In this document: piece by piece, positions 53,690 through 62,720 of the stretch
Position numbering within the stretch: the stretch's first letter is position 1
How the letters are laid out: each line of letters starts with the position of its first letter
From: Microbacterium kunmingense
Lineage (GTDB): Bacteria; Actinomycetota; Actinomycetes; Actinomycetales; Microbacteriaceae
Assembly: GCF_023155745.1 (NCBI RefSeq)
Contig: NZ_JAKNUS010000006.1
Span: forward strand, 62,001 to 126,000
DNA: 64,000 nucleotides
Direction: 5' to 3'
Program-made: the position numbers and the translations under genes
Notes under the pieces: generated by a model
Databases searched by the model: none
Seen by the model: the letters and a program-made list of their open reading frames with translations, nothing else
Told to the model about the DNA's origin: nothing

Positions 53690-55123
53690 GTGCGCGCGAT
53701 CAGAGGGGCCTTCCTCGACTTCGTCGATGACCCGTGGCGCCACGTCGGCAACGAGCGGGCGGCGGCGCGGTTCCTCCCCGACGGGATGCTCGTCGTGGAC
53801 GATCAGGGCATCATCCTCGACCGCGGACCCGCCGACGAGGTCGCCCCGCGGCATCCGGGGGTCGAGATCGTCCCCATCGCGGACCGGCTCATCCTGCCGG
53901 GCTTCATCGACGGCCACGTCCACGTGCCGCAGACCCGCATCCTCGGGTCGTACGGAGAACAGCTGCTGCCGTGGCTGGAGAAGTGGGTGTTCCCCGAGGA
54001 ACGCCGGTACTTCGAGCGTCCCTATGCCGAGGCGGGGGTGCGACGGTTCTTCGACAACCTGCTCGCGTCGGGGACGACGACGTGCCAGGCCTTCACCACG
54101 GCACAGCCGGTGACCACCGAGGTGGTCTTCGAGGAGGCCGCGCGCCGGAACATGCGCATCATCACCGGGATCACTGCGATCGACCGGAACGCACCCGACT
54201 GGTTCACCACGAGCGCGGAGGAGTTCACCGCGGCGGCGACGACGCTCATCGAGAAGTACCACGGTGTCGGCAGGAGCTCCTACGCCATCACACCGCGCTT
54301 CGCGTACGGGGCCAGCGACGAGCTGCTCGCAGCGTGCGGCCGGCTGAAGGCCGCGCACCCCGACCTGTGGGTGCACACCCACATCTCCGAGAATCCGTCG
54401 GAGATCAGGGGCGTTCTCGAGCTGCACGGCGACTGCGCCGACTACCTCGGCGTCTACGAGAAGTACGGCCTGGTCGGACCGAAGTTCACCGGCGGGCACG
54501 GCGTCTGGCTGACCGACAGCGAGTTCCGGCGGCTGTCCGAGGCCGGGGCCGCGGTCACCTTCTGCCCCTGCTCGAACCTGTTCCTTGGAAGCGGGCTGTT
54601 CCGTCTGGGCCGCGCGACCGATCCCGAGCACCGTGTGCGACTGTCCTTCGGAAGCGACGTCGGCGGCGGCAACCGGTTCAGCATGCTCAGCGTGCTCGAA
54701 GACGCCTACAAGGTGGGGATGCTCAACAACACCCAGCTGGACGGCAGCGTCGATCCGTCGAAGAAGGATGCCGCTGAGGCGGAGCGCAACAAGCTGTCGC
54801 CGTACCGCGCGTTCTACTCGGTGACCCTCGGCGGGGCCGAGGCGCTGCGGCTGGAGGACCGGGTGGGGAGCTTCGACATCGGCAAGGAGGCCGACTTCGT
54901 CGTCCTCGACGCCCGCGGCGGTCCTTCGGCCATGGCGTGGCGCACCGGTCTTCCCGCCGGGGGAGGGGCGCCTGCCACCGTCGAGGAGGCCGCCGAGCTC
55001 CTCTTCGCGATCATGATGGTGGGGGATGACCGGGCGGTCGCCGAGACCTGGGTGATGGGCGAACGGGCCTACGCCCGCGACGCCTCCGGGGGTCTCGTCG
55101 GCAGCACGCGCGGCGCACCGTAA
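53690..55123 (+). CDS. guaD: Guanine deaminase
   Basis: A 477-residue amidohydrolase that deaminates guanine to xanthine for purine salvage. PGFIDGHVHVPQTRIL has the metal HxH; TTTCQAFTTAQP follows; WVHTHISENPSEI is the next metal-His region; GGHGVWLTD holds another His; and LSFGSDVGGGNRFSM the metal Asp. The GTG at 53690 (VRAIRGAFLDFVDDPW) is chosen; the open frame extends back into nusB in the wrong context. No purine transporter is adjacent. It is the first of three genes between nusB and pyrR. Confidence 0.88.
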   Translation: MRAIRGAFLDFVDDPWRHVGNERAAARFLPDGMLVVDDQGIILDRGPADEVAPRHPGVEIVPIADRLILPGFIDGHVHVPQTRILGSYGEQLLPWLEKWVFPEERRYFERPYAEAGVRRFFDNLLASGTTTCQAFTTAQPVTTEVVFEEAARRNMRIITGITAIDRNAPDWFTTSAEEFTAAATTLIEKYHGVGRSSYAITPRFAYGASDELLAACGRLKAAHPDLWVHTHISENPSEIRGVLELHGDCADYLGVYEKYGLVGPKFTGGHGVWLTDSEFRRLSEAGAAVTFCPCSNLFLGSGLFRLGRATDPEHRVRLSFGSDVGGGNRFSMLSVLEDAYKVGMLNNTQLDGSVDPSKKDAAEAERNKLSPYRAFYSVTLGGAEALRLEDRVGSFDIGKEADFVVLDARGGPSAMAWRTGLPAGGGAPATVEEAAELLFAIMMVGDDRAVAETWVMGERAYARDASGGLVGSTRGAP

Positions 55124-55169
55124 GCGGCGCGGCCGGTCGGGCACACGGCCGATACGGAGGCGACCCGCG

Positions 55170-55175
55170 TAGAAT
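55170..55175 (+). promoter_or_regulatory. -10 element of the MBL-Rieske gene
   Basis: TAGAAT lies 26 nt before the ATG at 55202, with a clear Shine-Dalgarno GAAGGAG between them. Confidence 0.5.
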
Positions 55176-55201
55176 CGCTGCGGTTCGAACGAAGGAGACG
55201 C

Positions 55202-56773
55202 ATGCGGATCACGGGCCTCGGGCACGCGGGGATGTTCATCGAGACGCGCGGTGGCAGCATCCTCTGCGACCCCGTCATGGGACCGACCTTCTTCGGTTCG
55301 TGGTTCCCCTTCCCCGACAACCGGGGCCTGGACTGGGAGCGCTTCGGCCGCGCCGACTTCCTCTACATCTCCCACCGGCACCGCGACCACTTCGACCCTG
55401 CGCTGCTGGAGCGCTACGTCCCGAAGGACATCCGCGTCCTCCTGCCCGAGTACCCCACCGACGACCTCGAGCAGGATCTGCGGCGTCTGGGCTACGACAA
55501 CATCATCTTCACGCAGGCCGGCGTCCCGCTGGAGTTCGGGCCGCTCACGCTCATGGTCACGCCGCTGCGCGCGCCCAGCGACGGCCCGATCGGAGACTCG
55601 TCGCTGTCGGTGGACGACGGCACCGCCAGCATCCTCAATCAGAACGATTCCCACCCGCTCGACCTCGACAAGCTGATGGCCTTCTCCAAGCCCGAGGCGT
55701 ACTTCACCCAGGTCTCCGGCGCGATCTGGTGGCCGATGGTCTACGACCTGCCTCAGGAGTCCAAGCGGAACTTCGCGGCGCTCAAGCGCGACGCGCAGAA
55801 CAAGCGCGCGATGTACTACATCGAGAAGGTCGACGCCGAGCATGTGTTCCCGATGGCCGGGCCGCCGATGTTCCTGCGCGAAGCGCTGTTCAAGTACAAC
55901 GGCCAAGGCCTGGACGGCGACGCCATCTTCACCGATCAGCGCGAGTTCCTGCGGCACATGGCCGAGGTGCGTCCGGATCAGAAGGGGTACGAGTTCGTGC
56001 CCGGGACCGTGGTGGAGTTGAACGACGGCGCGCTCTCGGTCACCCAGACGCTGTACACCGAGGCCGAGATCGACCGCATCTTCGACGACAAGTGGGCCTA
56101 CCTCGCCGAGCAGCGCGACGCGCGGCAGGACGAGATCGCCGCGGAAGAGGCGACCCGTGCACCGGTGCTCCCGCCCGCGGATATGCTCGCGGCCATCAAG
56201 GAGTGGTGGGAGCCGCTGCTGCGTCGCGCACGCACGATCCGCAACGGTGTGGGCGGCAACGTGCGCTTCCGGATCGGCGAGCTCGACATGGTCGTCGACT
56301 TCCCGCGCGCGAGGGTGCGGGAGTACGCCGGGGAGGAGTGCATCTACTGGTACACGATCCCCGCCGACCTGGTGTCGACGAACATCCGCGATCACGAGAT
56401 CGACTGGTCGAACTCGATCTTCCTGTCGATGCAGTTCGAGGTCGGCCGATCGGGCAAGTTCAACGAGTTCCTCACGACGTTCCTGAAGTGCCTTTCGCGA
56501 GACCGGATCGAGTACGTGGAGAACTGGTACGCCGAGCAGTCGGATGTCTCCGAAGACATCCGTCTGGCCGACTGGGTCGTGCAGCGGCGATGCCCGCACC
56601 TGCGCGCCGATCTGTCCAAGACCGGGAAGATCGAGGACGGCGTACTCACCTGCAGCCTGCACGACTGGAAGTGGGACCTGACGTCGGGCAAGTGTCTGAC
56701 CTCGCAGGGGCATGAAATCCGGGCGAGCCAGGCGGACGAGACCGCCGACCGCGCCGCGGCGCCCGCCGCCTGA
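55202..56773 (+). CDS. Metallo-beta-lactamase fold protein with C-terminal Rieske domain
   Basis: A 523-residue protein with an unusual domain pair. Residues 1-~250 are a UlaG-like metallo-beta-lactamase fold: GLGHAGMFIE, ISHRHRDHFD with His58, His60, Asp62 and His63. A middle region (~260-455) is unassigned. The C-terminus is a Rieske 2Fe-2S domain with ligands C464-x-H466 and C484-x2-H487 (CSLHDWKWD). Eukaryotic CMAH combines the same two folds in the opposite order. It may be an oxygenase of that kind, but no sialic acid gene is nearby. It ends before palindrome R2 copy A. Confidence 0.75.
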   Translation: MRITGLGHAGMFIETRGGSILCDPVMGPTFFGSWFPFPDNRGLDWERFGRADFLYISHRHRDHFDPALLERYVPKDIRVLLPEYPTDDLEQDLRRLGYDNIIFTQAGVPLEFGPLTLMVTPLRAPSDGPIGDSSLSVDDGTASILNQNDSHPLDLDKLMAFSKPEAYFTQVSGAIWWPMVYDLPQESKRNFAALKRDAQNKRAMYYIEKVDAEHVFPMAGPPMFLREALFKYNGQGLDGDAIFTDQREFLRHMAEVRPDQKGYEFVPGTVVELNDGALSVTQTLYTEAEIDRIFDDKWAYLAEQRDARQDEIAAEEATRAPVLPPADMLAAIKEWWEPLLRRARTIRNGVGGNVRFRIGELDMVVDFPRARVREYAGEECIYWYTIPADLVSTNIRDHEIDWSNSIFLSMQFEVGRSGKFNEFLTTFLKCLSRDRIEYVENWYAEQSDVSEDIRLADWVVQRRCPHLRADLSKTGKIEDGVLTCSLHDWKWDLTSGKCLTSQGHEIRASQADETADRAAAPAA

Positions 56774-56818
56774 GACGCCGCGCGCCGCGCTGCGGCGCGT
56801 CGCAGCATCCTCCATCTG

Positions 56819-56883
56819 CCCTTCGTTCGTCGCAGATGTACGTCCTGGAGGCTCGCAGGCGTACATCTGCGACGAACGAAGGG
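56819..56883. repeat. Palindromic element R2, copy A
   Basis: A 65-bp palindrome with perfect 24-bp arms 56819-56842 and 56860-56883 and a 17-nt loop containing CTGGA. Arm core TTCGTTCGTCGCAGATGTAC. Related copy B lies at 57934-57992 in the same orientation. It sits between the MBL-Rieske gene and the DUF559 gene and could terminate transcription. Confidence 0.9.
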
Positions 56884-56935
56884 GGCCTGTGGACAACGCG
56901 GAAGGGTACGAGCGCGCGGCGGGCACCCTGGTCGC

Positions 56936-57889
56936 ATGGATGCAGGTGCGCAACGCTCATCGGACGGAGCCTTCACCGTGGCCGACGCGCGAAGGGAAGG
57001 CAGGTCGCGCCGCTGGGTCGACCGTCGTGGATTCGACAGGCCGTTCCACGGCGTCCGCGCTGAGCCACGACGCCTCGAACCGCTCGCGCATCCCGCCGCC
57101 GAGGAGCGCGCCGCCATCCTCGAGGCGGCGCTGCGGTTCGGCATCCGGATGAACTTCCGCGGCTGCTTCAGTCACACCACTGCCGCGCTCCTCTGGGATC
57201 TGCCGCTGCCGTTCCTGTCCGATACCCGCATCCACGTCTCGACGCCGGGGCGCGCGCCCCGGGCCGCTGGGACCGTCGGTCATCAGGTCCGCCCCGACCT
57301 CGTCCGGATCGTGCCGCATCCGCGGTTCGGGGTGCCCGTCTCCGACCCGGCGACGACGTGGGCGATGCTGGCGCCGATGATCGGCGCGTACGACCTCGTC
57401 GCCGTCGGTGACGCGATCGTGCGTGCGCCGCGCGTCGCGGGACCGTACGGCTACCTCCTGCGTCCACCCTTGGCCGACCTCGACGATCTGCGGCGCGCCG
57501 CGGAGGCCGGTCGCAGGCTCGGTGCGACCGCCCTTCGCGAGGCGCTCGCACGCATCCGCCCCGGGGTGGCGTCGCGCACCGAGACCTGGGCGCGGCTGCT
57601 GCTCGTCGACGCCGGGCTCCCGGAGCCGGTGATCGACCACGAGGTGTACGGGCCCTCGGGCGACTTCCTCAGCTGCGTGGACCTGGCGTATCCGGAGCTG
57701 CGGATCGCGATCGAGTACGAGGGCGACCAGCACCGCACCGACGGGTCGCAGTGGCAGCGCGATCTCGAGAAGCACGAGCGACTCACCGATGCCGGCTGGC
57801 GGGTCATCAGGGTCGCTCGGACGCAGCTCTTCCACCACCCCCTGCCGTACATCGACCGCGTCGCTGCCGCTCTGCGTGCACGGCGCTGA
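56936..57889 (+). CDS. DUF559 protein with AbiEi-like N-terminus
   Basis: A 317-residue protein. The N-terminal ~90 residues resemble a wHTH/AbiEi-type region (FTVADARREGRSRRWVDRRG). The C-terminal ~70 residues are a DUF559 / restriction-endonuclease-like fold: DLAYPELRIAIEYEGDQHRT, with Asp249, Glu260/262 and a Lys later as a PD-(D/E)xK-like core, then DLEKHERLTDAGWRVIRV. It is probably a nuclease but unproven. It lies exactly between the two R2 palindromes. A shorter relative without nuclease is at 36810. Confidence 0.72.
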   Translation: MDAGAQRSSDGAFTVADARREGRSRRWVDRRGFDRPFHGVRAEPRRLEPLAHPAAEERAAILEAALRFGIRMNFRGCFSHTTAALLWDLPLPFLSDTRIHVSTPGRAPRAAGTVGHQVRPDLVRIVPHPRFGVPVSDPATTWAMLAPMIGAYDLVAVGDAIVRAPRVAGPYGYLLRPPLADLDDLRRAAEAGRRLGATALREALARIRPGVASRTETWARLLLVDAGLPEPVIDHEVYGPSGDFLSCVDLAYPELRIAIEYEGDQHRTDGSQWQRDLEKHERLTDAGWRVIRVARTQLFHHPLPYIDRVAAALRARR

Positions 57890-57933
57890 CATCGCCGCCC
57901 GCCCGAAGAGGGGATCGCCGCGGCATCCGGCTT

Positions 57934-57992
57934 TTCGTTCGTCGCATGTGCACGGTCTGGACCGAACGCGGCGTACATCTGTGACGGATGAA
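57934..57992. repeat. Palindromic element R2, copy B
   Basis: A diverged copy of R2: left arm 57934-57954 (18/21 match to copy A), right arm 57972-57992 (18/21), same 17-nt loop length with CTGGA conserved. The intramolecular pairing is weaker than in copy A. It lies 45 bp after the DUF559 stop. Confidence 0.75.
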
Positions 57993-57994
57993 CG

Positions 57995-58072
57995 CGGGGG
58001 CGAGGGTGGAGGGTGAAGGGCGAGGGCGAGGGCGGGGGCGGGGGCGGGGGGCAGGGGAAGGGATGCCGCGGG
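57995..58072 (+). repeat. G-rich tract with G-quadruplex potential
   Basis: About 78 nt of G-runs on the plus strand (GGGCGAGGGCGAGGGCGGGG and similar), with more than eight runs of three or more G separated by 1-4 nt. It lies in the 290-bp spacer before pyrR, just after R2 copy B. No coding potential. Confidence 0.7.
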
Positions 58073-58114
58073 GAAGCGCCATGCGCGAGGGGAGCGTGGA
58101 ATCGCCGCGTCCGG

Positions 58115-58120
58115 TAGTCT
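58115..58120 (+). promoter_or_regulatory. -10 element of the pyr operon
   Basis: TAGTCT lies 60 nt before the pyrR ATG and would place the start of transcription just before the PyrR-binding hairpin. Confidence 0.5.
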
Positions 58121-58139
58121 GAGGCGCGGTAACCGGCAA

Positions 58140-58170
58140 CCTTTAAATCCGTCCCGTGAGGCGGAGAAGG
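58140..58170 (+). promoter_or_regulatory. PyrR-binding hairpin overlapping the pyrR ribosome binding site
   Basis: CCTT (58140-58143) pairs with AAGG (58167-58170), and TCCG (58148-58151) with CGGA (58162-58165). The loop TCCCGTGAGG fits the conserved PyrR-binding loop pattern TCCnGTGAGG. The 3' strand carries part of the GAAGGGAG ribosome binding site, so bound PyrR would block translation, as described for mycobacteria. Binding here is inferred. Confidence 0.7.
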
Positions 58171-58179
58171 GAGCGGCGG

Positions 58180-58719
58180 ATGACCGTGCGCACCGTGCTG
58201 CACGACGCCGACATCACTCGGGCATTGACTCGGATCTCGCACGAGATCCTTGAGTCCAACAAGGGAACCGACGGACTCGTCATCCTCGGCATCCCGACGC
58301 GCGGCGTCCCCCTGGCTGAACGCATCGCCGCGTTCGTGACCGAGTTCGGCGGCGCTCCCGTTCCCGTCGGGGCGCTGGATGTCACGATGTATCGCGACGA
58401 CCTGCATCGCCATCCGACGCGGGCGCCCCACCCCACGCAGATCCCCCCGGGCGGCATCGACGGCGCCGTGGTCGTCCTGGTCGACGATGTGCTGTTCTCC
58501 GGCCGCAGCATCCGTGCCGCCCTCGACGCGCTCCAGGACATCGGCCGCCCCTCGGCGGTGCGCCTGGCGGCCCTCGTCGATCGCGGACATCGCGAACTGC
58601 CCATCCGCCCCGACTTCGTCGGCAAGAACCTCCCCAGTGCCCGCGAGGAACGGGTCAATGTGCGCCTGCGCGAGATCGACGGCGAAGACTCCGTCTCAAT
58701 CGAGGGAGGAGCGGAATGA
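58180..58719 (+). CDS. pyrR: Bifunctional PyrR: pyr operon regulator / uracil phosphoribosyltransferase
   Basis: A 179-residue type I PRTase that binds pyr mRNA in response to UMP. The PRPP loop is [21 protein letters not shown], and [19 protein letters not shown] is the PRTase core. ATG 58180 ([12 protein letters not shown]) is preferred to the upstream GTG 58156, which lies inside the regulatory hairpin. It overlaps pyrB by 4 nt, as first gene of the pyrimidine operon. Confidence 0.94.
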   Translation: MTVRTVLHDADITRALTRISHEILESNKGTDGLVILGIPTRGVPLAERIAAFVTEFGGAPVPVGALDVTMYRDDLHRHPTRAPHPTQIPPGGIDGAVVVLVDDVLFSGRSIRAALDALQDIGRPSAVRLAALVDRGHRELPIRPDFVGKNLPSAREERVNVRLREIDGEDSVSIEGGAE

Positions 58720-59678
58720 GGCACCTGCTCGACACCAAGACCCTCGACCGGCAGCGCGCCATCGCCATCCTCGACGTCGCCGAGGACATGGCCGGCACGC
58801 AGCGGCGCGAGGTGAAGAAGCTGCCGACGCTGCGCGGCAAGACCGTGGTCAACCTCTTCTTCGAAGACTCCACCCGCACCCGCATCTCGTTCGAGGCGGC
58901 GGCCAAGCGTCTTTCCGCCGACGTCATCAACTTCTCGGCCAAGGGCTCCAGCGTGTCGAAGGGCGAGTCGCTGCAGGACACCGCCCAGACGCTGCAGGCC
59001 ATGGGAGCCGATGCGGTCGTCATCCGTCACGGCGCGTCGGGGGCACCGCGCACCCTCGCCACGAGCGGCTGGATCACCGCGGGCGTGGTCAACGCCGGGG
59101 ACGGCACCCACGAGCATCCCACGCAGGCGCTCCTGGACGCCTTCACGATCCGCAAGCGCCGCTTCGGTGACGACAGCCGCGGCCGCGGACTCGACGGCGT
59201 CCGCGTCACGATCGTCGGCGACATCCTCCACTCGCGGGTCGCCCGCTCCAACGTCTGGCTCCTCACCACCCTCGGTGCGGACGTCACCCTCGTCGCTCCG
59301 CCGACGCTCATCCCGCAGGATGTCTCGAACTGGCCGGTCACGGTCGACTACGACCTCGACCACGCGATCGCCGCGGGCCCCGATGCGGTGATGATGCTGC
59401 GGATACAGCTCGAACGGATGCGCGCCGCCTACTTCCCCACCGAGCGGGAGTACGCCCGCGTCTGGGGGCTGTCACGGCAACGGGTCGCGGCCCTTCCGCC
59501 CGATACGATGGTGATGCACCCCGGCCCGATGAACAGAGGGCTGGAGATCGCCCCCGAAGCCGCGGATTCCGAGCGGTCGACGGTGCTCGAGCAGGTGACC
59601 AACGGTGTGTCCGTGCGGATGGCCGTGCTGTATCTTCTGCTGGCCGGCGAGCGCGACGACGAGAGAGAGGACGGATGA
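58716..59678 (+). CDS. pyrB: Aspartate carbamoyltransferase, catalytic subunit
   Basis: A 320-residue enzyme catalysing the committed step of pyrimidine synthesis, joining carbamoyl phosphate and aspartate. The carbamoyl-phosphate site [16 protein letters not shown] and the Lys in [19 protein letters not shown] are present; [12 protein letters not shown] and [10 protein letters not shown] are further signatures. No pyrI gene; the bacterium uses the pyrB/pyrC type arrangement. ATGA overlaps on both sides. Confidence 0.97.
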   Translation: MRHLLDTKTLDRQRAIAILDVAEDMAGTQRREVKKLPTLRGKTVVNLFFEDSTRTRISFEAAAKRLSADVINFSAKGSSVSKGESLQDTAQTLQAMGADAVVIRHGASGAPRTLATSGWITAGVVNAGDGTHEHPTQALLDAFTIRKRRFGDDSRGRGLDGVRVTIVGDILHSRVARSNVWLLTTLGADVTLVAPPTLIPQDVSNWPVTVDYDLDHAIAAGPDAVMMLRIQLERMRAAYFPTEREYARVWGLSRQRVAALPPDTMVMHPGPMNRGLEIAPEAADSERSTVLEQVTNGVSVRMAVLYLLLAGERDDEREDG

Positions 59679-61009
59679 TGAGCGCCCCTCACCCCGTCAC
59701 CCCGGCCCCCCTGCTGATCCGTGGCGCCGCGCCGCTGGCCGGCGAACGTGTCGACATGCTCATCGAGGATGGTGTGATCGCCGAGATCGGCTCGGGCCTC
59801 CGCCGCCCCGGTGCCACTGTGATCGATGCGGACGGGCTCATCGCCCTCCCGGGTCTGGTGGATCTGCACACGCACCTGCGCGAACCCGGGTTCGAGCACG
59901 CCGAGACGGTGCTCACGGGCTCGCGGGCCGCGGCGGCCGGCGGCTACACGACGGTCTTCGCCATGCCGAACACCTCGCCCGTCGCCGACACCGCCGGGGT
60001 CGTCGAGCAGGAGCTGGCGCTGGGCGAGGCGGCGGGCTACGTGACCGTGCAGCCCATCGGCGCCGTCACCGTCGGGCAGCGGGGCGAGAGCCTGGCGGAG
60101 CTCGGCGCGATGGCGCACTCCCGCGCGAAGGTCCGCGTCTTCAGCGACGACGGCTTCTGCGTCTGGGATCCGCTGATCATGCGCCGGGCGCTGGAGTACG
60201 TCAAGGCGTTCGACGGCGTCATCGCCCAGCACGCGCAGGACCCCCGGCTCACCGAGGGTGCGCAGATGAACGAGGGAGCGGTGTCGGCGGAGCTGGGGCT
60301 GGCGGGCTGGCCCGCGGTCGCGGAGGAGTCGATCGTCGCGCGCGATGTGCTCCTGGCCGAGCACGTCGGCTCGCGTCTGCACGTCTGCCACCTCTCCACA
60401 GCCGGATCGGTCGACATCATCCGCTGGGCCAAGCGCCGCGGGGTGGCGGTGACCGCCGAGGTGACCCCTCACCACCTGCTCTTGACCGACGAGCTGGTCC
60501 GCGGCTACGACGCGCGGTACAAGGTCAATCCGCCGCTGCGGCGGGACGAGGACGTGCAGGCCGTGAGGGAGGGGCTCGCCGAAGGCACGATCGACATCGT
60601 CGCGACCGACCACGCCCCCCACCCCGCCGAGGCGAAGGCCTGCGAGTGGCAGGCCGCGGCGAACGGCATGGTCGGTCTCGAAAGCGCCCTCCGCGTCGTT
60701 CACGAGGCGATGGTGGACACCGGGATGCTGGGATGGGACGACGTCGCCCGGGTGATGTCCGCGGCCCCGGCCCGCATCGGCCGCCTCGCCGGCGCCGGCA
60801 CGCCCCTGTCCGAGGGCGAGCCCGCGTCGTTGACCCTCTACGACCCGACTGCGCCGCGCCCGTTCACCACGGCCGACCTCCGGGGGCGGAGCGAGAACTC
60901 GCCCTACCTCGGCCGTGCCCTGCCCGGAGAGGTGCGTGTCACGCTGCACCGAGGCGTGCTCACCGTCATCGACGGGGACGTGCTCGAGACGCCGGGGGTG
61001 CACGCGTGA
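59675..61009 (+). CDS. pyrC: Dihydroorotase
   Basis: A 444-residue class I dihydroorotase. Metal ligands are in [15 protein letters not shown] (HxH), and [12 protein letters not shown] covers the region of the carbamylated-Lys replacement, where Asp is frequent. [18 protein letters not shown] and [13 protein letters not shown] carry the later His and Asp. ATG 59675 lies inside the pyrB stop (ATGA). It is followed by a 4-nt overlap with the membrane gene. Confidence 0.94.
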   Translation: MMSAPHPVTPAPLLIRGAAPLAGERVDMLIEDGVIAEIGSGLRRPGATVIDADGLIALPGLVDLHTHLREPGFEHAETVLTGSRAAAAGGYTTVFAMPNTSPVADTAGVVEQELALGEAAGYVTVQPIGAVTVGQRGESLAELGAMAHSRAKVRVFSDDGFCVWDPLIMRRALEYVKAFDGVIAQHAQDPRLTEGAQMNEGAVSAELGLAGWPAVAEESIVARDVLLAEHVGSRLHVCHLSTAGSVDIIRWAKRRGVAVTAEVTPHHLLLTDELVRGYDARYKVNPPLRRDEDVQAVREGLAEGTIDIVATDHAPHPAEAKACEWQAAANGMVGLESALRVVHEAMVDTGMLGWDDVARVMSAAPARIGRLAGAGTPLSEGEPASLTLYDPTAPRPFTTADLRGRSENSPYLGRALPGEVRVTLHRGVLTVIDGDVLETPGVHA

Positions 61010-61509
61010 CGCGCGAGGGTGCACTCATCGTCACCCTGCTCGGGGTCGTCGTCGTGCTCCTCCTCCTCGTCTGGGCCTGGCGCCGACGATCTCGCCGTGA
61101 CGCGGGCCTTGCCGCACCGGTGGGCGCGCCCCCCGACGGGGCGGCGGAGCTCGCGCGCTTCGGCGTGCTCTACGTCGCCACGACCCGTCACGACGAGCCG
61201 CTCGAGCGCCTCGCGATCCGGCACCTGGGATTCCGAGCTCGCGGTGAGGTGACCGTCACCGACGGCGGCGTCGCGGTGGACCTCGACGGCGCGCCACGGC
61301 TCTTCCTCGCCACCGCCCGCCTCGCCGCTGTGGATCAGGCCACCGTCGCCATCGACCGTGTGGTCGAGTCCGGCGGCCTCACCCGCCTCGTGTGGCGGCT
61401 CGACGACGGCACACCCGTCGATTCCTTCTTCCGGCCGCAGGAAGCTTCGGCGCAGGCTCTCGCGACCGCCATCCGACCCCTCGTTCCTCAGACTGGAGAC
61501 GACGCATGA
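61006..61509 (+). CDS. Membrane-anchored protein in the pyr operon (Rv1382-like position)
   Basis: A 167-residue protein with one N-terminal membrane helix ([22 protein letters not shown]) and a cytoplasmic mixed alpha/beta domain of about 110 residues. It resembles a PH-like fold ([40 protein letters not shown]). GTG start overlaps pyrC by 4 nt and its end overlaps carA by 4 nt. M. tuberculosis has a gene in the same place (Rv1382). Function unknown; not a known pyrimidine step. Confidence 0.75.
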   Translation: MTREGALIVTLLGVVVVLLLLVWAWRRRSRRDAGLAAPVGAPPDGAAELARFGVLYVATTRHDEPLERLAIRHLGFRARGEVTVTDGGVAVDLDGAPRLFLATARLAAVDQATVAIDRVVESGGLTRLVWRLDDGTPVDSFFRPQEASAQALATAIRPLVPQTGDDA

Positions 61510-62719
61510 CCCGGCTCCCCACCACCACTGGGCTCTCCACCAGAGAGCTCCTGACCACCGACCCCGCCGTCCTCGTCCTGGAGGACGGCACCCGCTACAC
61601 CGGGCGCGCCTACGGCGCGCGCGGCACGACCCTCGGCGAGGTCGTCTTCTCCACCGGCATGACCGGCTACCAGGAGACCCTGACCGATCCGTCGTACGCG
61701 GGACAGATCGTGCTGCAGACCGCCCCGCACATCGGAAACACCGGGATGAACTCCGAGGACGTCGAGTCGCGGCGCATCTGGGTGGCCGGCTACATCGTCC
61801 GCGACCCCGCGCGCGTGGTGTCCAACTGGCGCTCCGAGCAGTCGCTCGACGAGGCCCTGGATGCCGACGGGATCGTCGGCATCAGCGGGATCGACACCCG
61901 GGCCGTCACCCGACACATCCGCTCGGCCGGCAGCATGCGCGGGGGGATCTTCTCCGGCGACGCCGCCGGCTGGGACGCCGACGAGCAGCTCCACGTGGTG
62001 CGGGAGGCCCCGGAGATGACGGGGCAGAATCTCTCCTCGACGGTCTCGGTCGCAGCCGTGCAGGTCACGCCCGCCCGGGGCGAGAGGCTCGGCAACCTCG
62101 CGGTGCTCGATCTCGGCGTCAAGCAGGCCACGATCGAGAACCTCGCCGACCGGGGGTTCGACGTGCACGTCCTGCCCCAGAACGCCACGATCGACGACAT
62201 CCGCGCCATCGACCCGGTCGCGGTGTTCTACTCCAACGGGCCCGGCGACCCCGCCGCGTCGGCCGATCACGTCGAGCTGCTGCGCGCCGTGCTCGATGAC
62301 CGGCTGCCCTTCTTCGGCATCTGCTTCGGCAACCAGCTGCTCGGCCGCGCTCTCGGCCTCGACACCTACAAGCTGCCCTTCGGTCACCGCGGCATCAATC
62401 AGCCGGTGCTCGACAAGGTCACCGGCCGGGTCGAGATCACCGCCCACAATCACGGCTTCGCCGTGGAGGCCCCGCTCGACGGTCCCTTCGACAGCCCGCA
62501 CGGCTACGGCCGGGTCGAGGTCAGCCATGTCGGCCTGAACGACCAGGTGGTCGAGGGCCTCCGCGCCCTCGACATCCCCGCCTTTTCGGTGCAGTACCAC
62601 CCCGAGGCCGCCGCGGGTCCGCATGACGCCAACTACCTGTTCGACCGGTTCCGCGACATGGTGCGCGCGCACCATGACTCCCGACCCGGCACCGCGAACT
62701 CCCAGGAGAGCAACGACTG

Positions 62720-62720
<1 letters not shown>
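61506..62720 (+). CDS. carA: Carbamoyl phosphate synthetase, small (glutaminase) subunit
   Basis: A 404-residue class I amidotransferase passing ammonia to Car[21 protein letters not shown] is the N-terminal signature. The glutaminase triad Cys is in [15 protein letters not shown] and the His/Glu pair in [26 protein letters not shown] is conserved. ATG 61506 overlaps the preceding gene by 4 nt, and the stop overlaps the carB ATG by one base. Confidence 0.96.

Noticed and set aside
53543..56953. A 1136-residue open frame on the minus strand across nusB, guaD and the MBL-Rieske gene
   Set aside because: It is antisense to three clearly conserved genes, with Arg/Gly/Val/His-biased composition and no recognisable domain. 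High GC leaves few stop codons in this frame.
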